From assembly GCA_016790385.1 (NCBI GenBank), contig JAEUNV010000033.1, positions 1-5,528 on the forward strand: a DNA stretch of 5,528 nt. The letters are read 5' to 3'. Source of the DNA: Zoogloea sp. Its GTDB lineage: Bacteria > Pseudomonadota > Gammaproteobacteria > Burkholderiales > Rhodocyclaceae. The notes beneath the pieces are model-generated. The model did not search any database. It was not told the DNA's origin and saw nothing but the letters and a program-made list of their open reading frames with translations. The stretch's first letter is position 1. Each line of letters begins with the position of its first letter. Of this stretch, positions 1 through 4,115 are shown one piece after another. The translations under genes and the position numbers were made by a program.

Positions 1-736
1 GGTCACCCTCGGGGCTGATCGCCAACAGGGCTTCACACAGACTTCCCACATGGTCGGGGCGGGAGTGAAAGCTCAAAAGGCCCTGATGGGCGAATTCGGA
101 TTCGAAGAGGCGTTTTTCGATGATTCGGGAAGACATCTTTACAAGGCCGAGGGAGTGTCGCTGGAAAGCGCGGTAGTCACTGGAAATGTCCAGGACCCCC
201 ATCAGACGGCCCTGGGCGTCCTGGATGGGTGAAGCGCTACAGGTGAGGAAGGCGTTGCCTTCGAAGAAATGCTCAGAACCGAACACGTTAACCGCGCCCC
301 GCTCGGCAAGGGCGGTGCCGATGGCATTGGTGCCCCGTTCGAACTCGTGCCAGCTGGCACCGGGATGCAGGGCAACCTGCTCGGCCCGGCTCAGGAAGTC
401 CGCATCGCCGTAGCTCTGCAACACCATCCCTCGGGCGTCGGCCAGGATGACCATACTGTGGGAATTGCGGATCTGCTCGAACAGATGCTCAAGCACGGGT
501 TGGGCGTGGGAAATCAGGGTCCGGTTGCGTTCCCGTGCTTCCGCCACACCACGCACGTTGGGTTCACCGCATTCAACGCGGGCTGGATCGAGCCCCGCCT
601 GACGGCAACGTTCCCACGAGCGTAATACGTTTTGGTCGAGTAGGGCTTCCGGGAGTTCGCCCCGACCGAAATACAGAGACCGTGCTTCCTGAAGGCTCAT
701 TGAACGAGCCTCCACACTGAATGGAACCTGCATCAT
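1..736 (-). CDS. AcoR-type sigma-54-dependent transcriptional activator, N-terminal part (GAF domain), cut by window edge
   Basis: The minus-strand frame is open from position 736 to the left edge and gives 245 residues with no stop. An N-terminal stretch with the AcoR-family signature RSWERCRQAGLDP (about residues 39-51) is followed by a GAF domain (about 78-212). The GAF domain carries the family motifs GTNAIGTALAE and FLTCSASPI followed by GVLDISS. In this family the GAF domain senses a small effector and controls a central AAA+ domain that opens sigma-54 promoters; the AAA+ and Fis-type HTH parts would lie left of the window. An in-frame TGA lies just upstream (reverse complement of 749-751), so the start must be one of two tandem ATGs (736-734 or 733-731), both served by a GGAGGAGGAG ribosome site at 737-746. 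It is divergent from the pedF-like operon and is a paralogue of the regulator at 4116-5528. The effector is not recognisable; an alcohol or its aldehyde is inference from context. Confidence 0.92.
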   Translation of the reverse strand, partial: MMQVPFSVEARSMSLQEARSLYFGRGELPEALLDQNVLRSWERCRQAGLDPARVECGEPNVRGVAEARERNRTLISHAQPVLEHLFEQIRNSHSMVILADARGMVLQSYGDADFLSRAEQVALHPGASWHEFERGTNAIGTALAERGAVNVFGSEHFFEGNAFLTCSASPIQDAQGRLMGVLDISSDYRAFQRHSLGLVKMSSRIIEKRLFESEFAHQGLLSFHSRPDHVGSLCEALLAISPEGD

Positions 737-790
737 CTCCTCCTCCGCTCATGCGGATTGTTTTCGGCACAAAGGCCGATTTTCTGAATC

Positions 791-807
791 TGCTCCAAAA
801 TTTAGCA
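791..807. promoter_or_regulatory. Imperfect 17-bp palindrome, candidate activator-binding site
   Basis: TGCTCCAAAATTTAGCA has perfect outer arms TGCT/AGCA and an imperfect interior. It has the same 7-3-7 geometry as the perfect palindrome TGCTCCA-ATA-TGGAGCA at 3321-3337. Its centre lies about 179 bp upstream of the predicted start site of the sigma-54 promoter at 952-967, a usual distance for an enhancer site of a sigma-54 activator. Assignment to either of the flanking AcoR-type regulators is inference. Confidence 0.4.
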
Positions 808-833
808 AGTGGGTCACATTTCAACAACACGAC

Positions 834-840
834 TGCTCCA
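834..840. promoter_or_regulatory. TGCTCCA half-site, candidate activator-binding element
   Basis: This is a second exact TGCTCCA, 43 bp (about four helical turns) from the copy at 791, so both would face the same side of the DNA. No matching inverted half-site follows at the 3-bp spacing. It lies about 141 bp upstream of the predicted right-facing start site and just inside the predicted leader of the left-facing transcript, so it could serve activation of one promoter and autoregulation of the other. The role is inferred. Confidence 0.33.
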
Positions 841-855
841 CTACGATTCCCTTAC

Positions 856-871
856 AGCAAGTGTTGGGCCA
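856..871 (-). promoter_or_regulatory. Candidate sigma-54 (-24/-12) promoter for the left regulator gene
   Basis: On the minus strand the sequence reads TGGCCCA-ACAC-TTGCT. Against the sigma-54 consensus TGGCACG-N4-TTGCW it has the key GG and GC dinucleotides exactly 10 bp apart, a perfect -12 element and two mismatches in the -24 element. The predicted transcription start is near 845, giving a leader of about 109 nt before the regulator start at 736. It would make the regulator gene itself sigma-54 dependent, possibly autoactivated. The right-facing match at 952-967 is stronger. Confidence 0.5.
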
Positions 872-951
872 CCTTATCGGCCCATCAGAAAAACTCGAAA
901 CAGGCGGTGCCACCAAGCACCCCGGCTCCCTACTGACGTACCACTGAACAT

Positions 952-967
952 TGGCACGCCCCTTGCT
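952..967 (+). promoter_or_regulatory. Sigma-54 (-24/-12) promoter of the cytochrome c-550 operon
   Basis: TGGCACG-CCCC-TTGCT matches the sigma-54 (RpoN) consensus TGGCACG-N4-TTGCW at every defined position, with GG (953-954) and GC (965-966) 10 bp apart. Taking the C of GC as -12, transcription would begin near 978, leaving a leader of about 66 nt before the GTG at 1044. Expression would require an AAA+ enhancer-binding activator, and two such genes flank the operon. Candidate enhancer half-sites lie at 791-807 and 834-840. Confidence 0.9.
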
Positions 968-1031
968 GACTGAAGCGGCACACGGTGGCCTGCCAACCCG
1001 CGGTCCACTCGATGAATTCCAATCATGACCA

Positions 1032-1041
1032 AAGGTGATCC
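1032..1041 (+). promoter_or_regulatory. Extended Shine-Dalgarno that fixes the cytochrome c-550 start
   Basis: AAGGTGATCC contains nine bases (1033-1041) complementary to the 3' end of 16S rRNA (anti-SD GGATCACCT). The GG core ends 8 bases before GTG at 1044, which favours that start over the in-frame GTG at 1035 that lies inside the site itself. Confidence 0.65.
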
Positions 1042-1043
1042 AG

Positions 1044-1472
1044 GTGACTTTCCGCAACGCTTCCGTCCTCCGCGCCCTTTCCGCCGCCGCCCTGACCCTC
1101 GCAACCAGCCTCGCCCTGGCCCACGGTGATGTTGTGCCCCAGGCCGTCGATACATCGACCCTGAAGCAGGTTGGCAAGGACTGGCTGACCAAGAACCCCT
1201 ACCTCGGCAACAAGGAGGCCATCCGCATTGGTGACTCCGCTTTCAATCAAAACTGCGCTCGCTGCCATGGCCTGGGTGCCGTCTCCGGCGGCATCGCCCC
1301 CGACCTGCGCTACCTCCCCGCTGGCGAAGAGGGTGACGAGATCTTCATGCAACGTATCCGCAAGGGTGCTACCCGCGACGGTCGCGTCTATATGCCCCCG
1401 TTCGAAGGCATCCTGAGCCAGGAAGCCATGTGGACCATCCGTGCCTGGCTGGAGACCGTCCGTGCCGACTGA
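1044..1472 (+). CDS. pedF: Periplasmic cytochrome c-550, PedF type
   Basis: Single-heme class I cytochrome c of 142 residues, which accepts electrons from periplasmic PQQ-dependent alcohol dehydrogenases and passes them to the respiratory chain. Residues 1-26 form a Sec signal peptide with likely cleavage after SLALA, before HGDV. The heme-binding CARCH is at 71-75, with Cys71 and Cys74 as attachment points and His75 as axial ligand. Met117 in VYMPPF is the likely sixth ligand. The segment around PYLGNKEAIRIGDSAFNQNC resembles PedF/ExaB-like c-550 proteins. GTG 1044 is preferred because of the SD at 1032-1041; GTG 1035 would add three residues. It is the first gene of the operon behind the sigma-54 promoter at 952, and its 3' end overlaps the next gene by 11 bases. 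In Pseudomonas the pedF gene sits beside the quinoprotein gene, but here no dehydrogenase is adjacent. The cytochrome assignment is firm; the exact subfamily is recognised by eye. Confidence 0.88.
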   Translation: MTFRNASVLRALSAAALTLATSLALAHGDVVPQAVDTSTLKQVGKDWLTKNPYLGNKEAIRIGDSAFNQNCARCHGLGAVSGGIAPDLRYLPAGEEGDEIFMQRIRKGATRDGRVYMPPFEGILSQEAMWTIRAWLETVRAD

Positions 1473-2307
1473 CCGTCGCGCCTTCCTCATCGCCGCAGGG
1501 GCCTCGGCCCTTGCGGCGAGCCTGCCCGCCCGCGCTGACAGCCTGGCCGACATCCGCAAGCGAGGCAGCTTGCGGGTGGCTGTGTACAACAGCTTCCCCC
1601 CCTATTCGAATCAGGGCAAGGGAATCGACGTGGATCTTGCCGAGGCCCTCGGAAAAGAGCTTGGCCTGACGGTCCAAGTGGTTGGCTACAACGCCGACGA
1701 GGACATGGATGACGACCTGCGCAACATGGTCTGGAAGGGGCATTATCTGGGCGCCCAACCTTCCGACGTGATGATGCATGTGCCCGTGGACTCCTATCTT
1801 CAGGGCAAGAACGACAAGGTCCGGATCTTTGGACCCTATCATCTGGAATCCATTGCCGTGGCTCGGGTGCAACGCATCAACCCGATCCGCGGCTCGGCGG
1901 CGGCGGCGCTCGAAGTGTTTACCCGCGAGAAGATCGGCGTGGAAGGCCGGACCCTCGCCGACGGATTTCTGCTGGGTGCGCTCAACGGCCGCCTTCGGGA
2001 AAACGTGATGCACTACGCCAGCGTCGGAGCAGCCATCGAGAAGCTCAAGGCTGGCGAGCTGGCTGCGGTTATGGGCCCCCGCTCGGAAATTGAAGCCGCC
2101 CTCGCCAAGGATGCGCGATTCGTGGTGGAAGCCGTGCAGATGCCCGAACTCAAGTTCAATAACTGGCCGCTGGGCATGGCCACGAAGGCAGATGAAGGCC
2201 CCCTCGCCGATGCGCTTTCCGCCGCCCTCAAGGAACTGCAGAAGAAGGGCACGGTCGCATCCATATTCGCCCGCCACGGAATTACCTACCTGGCTCCCAC
2301 CCTCTGA
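1462..2307 (+). CDS. Quinoprotein dehydrogenase-associated periplasmic solute-binding-fold protein (MxaJ/XoxJ-like)
   Basis: A 281-residue member of the family annotated as quinoprotein dehydrogenase-associated putative ABC substrate-binding protein, related to MxaJ and XoxJ. These accessory proteins accompany PQQ alcohol dehydrogenases and are thought to aid their maturation or activation; no transporter role is proven. The N-terminus carries a twin-arginine-like motif (DRRAFL, residues 4-9), a hydrophobic stretch and an ARA cleavage site near residue 25. The fold start is at LADIRKRGSLRVAVYNSFPPYS, about 28-49, and the family block MVWKGHYLGAQPSDVMMHVPVD spans about 89-110. GTG 1462 is chosen because GGAG at 1450-1453 sits 8 bases upstream; GTG 1441 would add seven residues and lacks such a site. 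The start lies inside the end of the c-550 gene (stop 1470-1472), suggesting translational coupling. No permease or ATPase gene is nearby, arguing against a conventional ABC importer. Confidence 0.88.
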   Translation: MPTDRRAFLIAAGASALAASLPARADSLADIRKRGSLRVAVYNSFPPYSNQGKGIDVDLAEALGKELGLTVQVVGYNADEDMDDDLRNMVWKGHYLGAQPSDVMMHVPVDSYLQGKNDKVRIFGPYHLESIAVARVQRINPIRGSAAAALEVFTREKIGVEGRTLADGFLLGALNGRLRENVMHYASVGAAIEKLKAGELAAVMGPRSEIEAALAKDARFVVEAVQMPELKFNNWPLGMATKADEGPLADALSAALKELQKKGTVASIFARHGITYLAPTL

Positions 2308-2311
2308 TCCC

Positions 2312-3259
2312 ATGCGACCTTCTCCCCGCCTTCTGACCACCCTTGTGGCGGCCTGCCTGCTCGTGCCGGCCGTCACGCTGGCGGCGCCGTTTGCTTACGT
2401 TCCGAACGAAAAATCGGGCTCCGTGTCGGTCATCGACACGGCGACCGACAGTGTCGTTCAGACCCTTCCCGGCGGTCAGCGCCCCCGGGGCATCGCCACC
2501 GACGGTGCGCATCTGTACATCAGCGAAGCCCCGAGCAACAGCCTCGTCGTCGTTGATATCGGCAAGGCGCGACAGATCAAGAGCATCAAGCTGGGAGAAT
2601 CCCCTGAAGGCGTGAGCGTATCGTCTGACCACCGACTGATTGCGGCGGCCGTGGAGGAATCGAACAGCGTAGTACTGCTCGACGCCCGCAAACGCCGGCA
2701 AATCGCTGAGATCAAGGTTGAAGGGGACAACCCCGAACACGCCGTGTTCAGCCCTGACGGCCGTTGGCTTCTGGTCAGCGCCGAGAACGCCGAACAAGTG
2801 GATGTGATCGACGTCAAGGCGCGTAGGCAGGTGGGCAGCGTCCCGGTGGGCAAACGCCCACGCGGGATAGGCTTCACGCCGGATGGCACGCGTGCTTACG
2901 TCGCCTGTGAGCTTGCGAGCACGGTGTACGCCATCGACATGGTCAGCCGCAAGGTCGTTGCCGAGATCAAGGCAGGCACCTACTCCAACGGTGTAGCCAT
3001 GGCGCCGGATGGAAGCCGGGCTTACGTCTCCAATGGCAAGGATGCCACCGTCAGCGTGATTCGCACCAGCGATAACCAGATCGAGGCCACCATTCCGGTC
3101 GGAAAGCGCCCCTGGAACATGGCTGTGACCCCGGATGGCCGCAAACTCTACGTAGCCAACGGCCGCTCCAACAGCGTCACAGTGATCGATACCGGCCGAC
3201 TTGAAGCCATTGCCGAGATTCCGGTTGGCGAATTACCGTGGGGCGTTGTGATTCAGTAG
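2312..3259 (+). CDS. Secreted seven-bladed YVTN beta-propeller, PQQ-dependent catabolism-associated
   Basis: A 315-residue exported protein. Residues 1-26 form a Sec signal peptide (positive MRPSPR, hydrophobic core, likely cleavage in TLAAP). The rest is seven repeats of about 42 residues, most containing a PDGxxxYV-like strand, an S/N-x-V-x-V-I-D strand and an I-x-V-G-x-x-P turn. Clear units begin at SPDGRW, TPDGTR, APDGSR and TPDGRK; the first three are more degenerate. This matches the YVTN propeller family found beside PQQ enzymes and the MxaJ-like protein. No catalytic residues or CxxCH are visible, so it is probably a binding or scaffold partner; its molecular role is unknown. The start lies 4 bases after the preceding stop and has no obvious Shine-Dalgarno, so translation is probably coupled. 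The open frame continues upstream to 2090, but that part overlaps the previous gene and lacks a signal peptide. Last gene before the terminator at 3341. Confidence 0.88.
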   Translation: MRPSPRLLTTLVAACLLVPAVTLAAPFAYVPNEKSGSVSVIDTATDSVVQTLPGGQRPRGIATDGAHLYISEAPSNSLVVVDIGKARQIKSIKLGESPEGVSVSSDHRLIAAAVEESNSVVLLDARKRRQIAEIKVEGDNPEHAVFSPDGRWLLVSAENAEQVDVIDVKARRQVGSVPVGKRPRGIGFTPDGTRAYVACELASTVYAIDMVSRKVVAEIKAGTYSNGVAMAPDGSRAYVSNGKDATVSVIRTSDNQIEATIPVGKRPWNMAVTPDGRKLYVANGRSNSVTVIDTGRLEAIAEIPVGELPWGVVIQ

Positions 3260-3311
3260 AGGTCGTCCGTCGAGGGCAATCGACTGAGTTCTGAACACTA
3301 TTGCTCAACGA

Positions 3312-3337
3312 TGGAGCACCTGCTCCAATATGGAGCA
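3312..3337. repeat. Nested inverted repeats TGGAGCA / TGCTCCA / TGGAGCA
   Basis: Three alternating copies of one 7-mer occur: TGGAGCA (3312-3318), CC, TGCTCCA (3321-3327), ATA, TGGAGCA (3331-3337). The middle copy can pair with either neighbour, giving two mutually exclusive 6-7 bp hairpins. A partial copy (TGCTC, 3302-3306) precedes. The array sits 53 bases after the beta-propeller stop and directly before the terminator at 3341. The same 7-mer occurs at 791, 834 and 3918, all noncoding. It may be a protein-binding site or a 3'-end RNA structure; the sequence alone does not decide. Confidence 0.75.
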
Positions 3338-3340
3338 GTC

Positions 3341-3369
3341 AAAAAAAAGGCCCGCCAGGGCCTTTTTTT
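3341..3369. terminator. Bidirectional rho-independent terminator
   Basis: A run of eight A (3341-3348), GGCCC, loop GCCA, GGGCC and a run of seven T (3363-3369) form a GC stem extended by A-T pairs, with a U-tract in the transcript of either strand. It lies between the convergent beta-propeller (ends 3259) and cytochrome c-551 (ends 3385) genes and can end both transcripts. Confidence 0.92.
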
Positions 3370-3384
3370 ATTCTCATGAATCAA

Positions 3385-3699
3385 TCACAACTTGAGGATC
3401 CACTCCACCACTGCCTTCAAGTCGGCATCGCTGATCTTGTCAGCCGGATGGGGCGGCATCGGGATCTGTCCCCAGTTGCCCGTACCGCCGTGACGGATCT
3501 TTGCACTAAGCACCGCCACCGCATCCCCCTGCCCTTTGTACTTGGCTGCCACATCTTTGTAGGCTGGGCCGACACGTTTCTGATCGATGGCATGGCAGGC
3601 TACGCAACGGGCCTTCTTGATGATTTCTTCCGATGCCATCGCCGGCACCACGGCCGCAACGCTGAGCGCGACAGCGCAAACCACCTGGACAACTTTCAT
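3385..3699 (-). CDS. Periplasmic cytochrome c-551 (cytochrome c8 family)
   Basis: A 104-residue precursor of a small monoheme electron carrier. Residues 1-22 are a Sec signal peptide (MKVVQVV, hydrophobic core, cleavage after AMA). The 82-residue mature length equals that of Pseudomonas cytochrome c-551 (NirM). CVACHAID carries the heme site (Cys32, Cys35, His36), followed by VGPAYKDVAAKYKGQ. WGQIPMPPH supplies the probable axial Met81. These proteins shuttle electrons in the periplasm to nitrite reductase, oxidases or peroxidases. Here the neighbours suggest a link to c-550 and alcohol oxidation rather than a nir operon, which is inference. ATG 3699 is chosen because GGAGGAG (3707-3713) lies 7 bases upstream and the signal peptide begins there. 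An in-frame ATG at 3825 would add a 42-residue non-signal extension reading through a hairpin. It is convergent with the operon and shares its terminator. Confidence 0.93.
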   Translation of the reverse strand: MKVVQVVCAVALSVAAVVPAMASEEIIKKARCVACHAIDQKRVGPAYKDVAAKYKGQGDAVAVLSAKIRHGGTGNWGQIPMPPHPADKISDADLKAVVEWILKL

Positions 3700-3753
3700 G
3701 AGTGTGCTCCTCCGTGTTCTGAGTTGATTTTTGACCGACAAGGCGAGCTCAGG

Positions 3754-3782
3754 AAAAAAGCCGGACGGCGTGACGCCGCCCG
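3754..3782 (-). terminator. Terminator-like hairpin in the cytochrome c-551 leader
   Basis: Read on the minus strand, GGGCGGCG-TCA-CGCCGTCC forms an 8-9 bp GC-rich stem with one G-U wobble (3782-3762), followed two bases later by six T (3759-3754). It has the form of an intrinsic terminator yet lies about 55 bases upstream of the c-551 start. It may block read-through from further right, or act as an attenuator if the promoter is at 3806-3821. The plus-strand version has an A-C mismatch and no T-tract, so it is directional. Confidence 0.6.
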
Positions 3783-3805
3783 AAAACCGCCTTGCCAGGG
3801 GTATC

Positions 3806-3821
3806 AGCAAAAACTGTGCAG
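3806..3821 (-). promoter_or_regulatory. Weak sigma-54-like site upstream of cytochrome c-551
   Basis: On the minus strand CTGCACA-GTTT-TTGCT has a perfect -12 element and correct 10-bp spacing, but the -24 element has TG in place of GG and differs at three of seven positions. The predicted start is near 3795, giving a leader of about 95 nt that contains the hairpin at 3754-3782. It is a candidate only; no better sigma-70 promoter was evident. Confidence 0.3.
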
Positions 3822-4115
3822 ACACCCCACTGGATGCGCAAACCCTTTACTGAACAATGACTTGAAACAAAGCCTCGCCCCTCCCACTGCTCCTCTCGTG
3901 CTCAGTGCCTGAACACATGCTCCATAGCGTTACGCCAACTCTGAACACCTGAAGCCCACTTCGCCCCATTTTTGCAAGGCAAAGGCGCTCGGGCGACTAT
4001 GCAAATTTCATCACGACAGCCGTCAACAGCGGGAAATCAGGGCGTAGCACGGCTTGGTGCGTGGTTTTCGAGGCATGCATCACGCCACAGGCATGTTTCG
4101 TGCTGCTTCATTCGG
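3822..4115. other. Intergenic region between divergent cytochrome c-551 and right-hand regulator
   Basis: This stretch holds no convincing gene. It contains one exact TGCTCCA (3918-3924), a related TGCTCCT (3888-3894) and two copies of CTGAACAC (3909-3916, 3941-3948); a third copy of the latter is at 3291-3298. No consensus sigma-54 promoter facing right was found, and no clear sigma-70 promoter. The frame of the downstream regulator is open from 3945 and has an in-frame ATG at 3999, so part of this region could be coding if that start is used. Confidence 0.5.

Noticed and set aside
269..625. Plus-strand open frames at the left end
   Set aside because: They overlap the minus-strand regulator, whose conserved GAF motifs show which strand is coding.
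905..921. Inverted repeat GGTGC-N6-GCACC
   Set aside because: Arms of only 5 bp in GC-rich DNA, single occurrence, no link to the other motifs.
872..951. IHF-binding site between enhancer sites and the sigma-54 promoter
   Set aside because: The best A/T-rich candidate near 883-896 mismatches the WATCAANNNNTTR core at several positions.
2090..2311. N-terminal extension of the beta-propeller frame
   Set aside because: It overlaps the end of the MxaJ-like gene in another frame and would place the signal peptide internally.
1369..2376. Minus-strand open frame of 335 codons
   Set aside because: It is antisense to the MxaJ-like gene and a product of high GC codon bias; no domain, no ribosome site.
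3700..3825. Upstream ATG extension of cytochrome c-551
   Set aside because: It would bury the signal peptide and translate through a terminator-like hairpin; ATG 3699 has a strong SD.
3301..3912. Plus-strand open frame of 203 codons
   Set aside because: It reads through the terminator and antisense to the c-551 gene, which has a CVACH heme site, signal peptide and SD.
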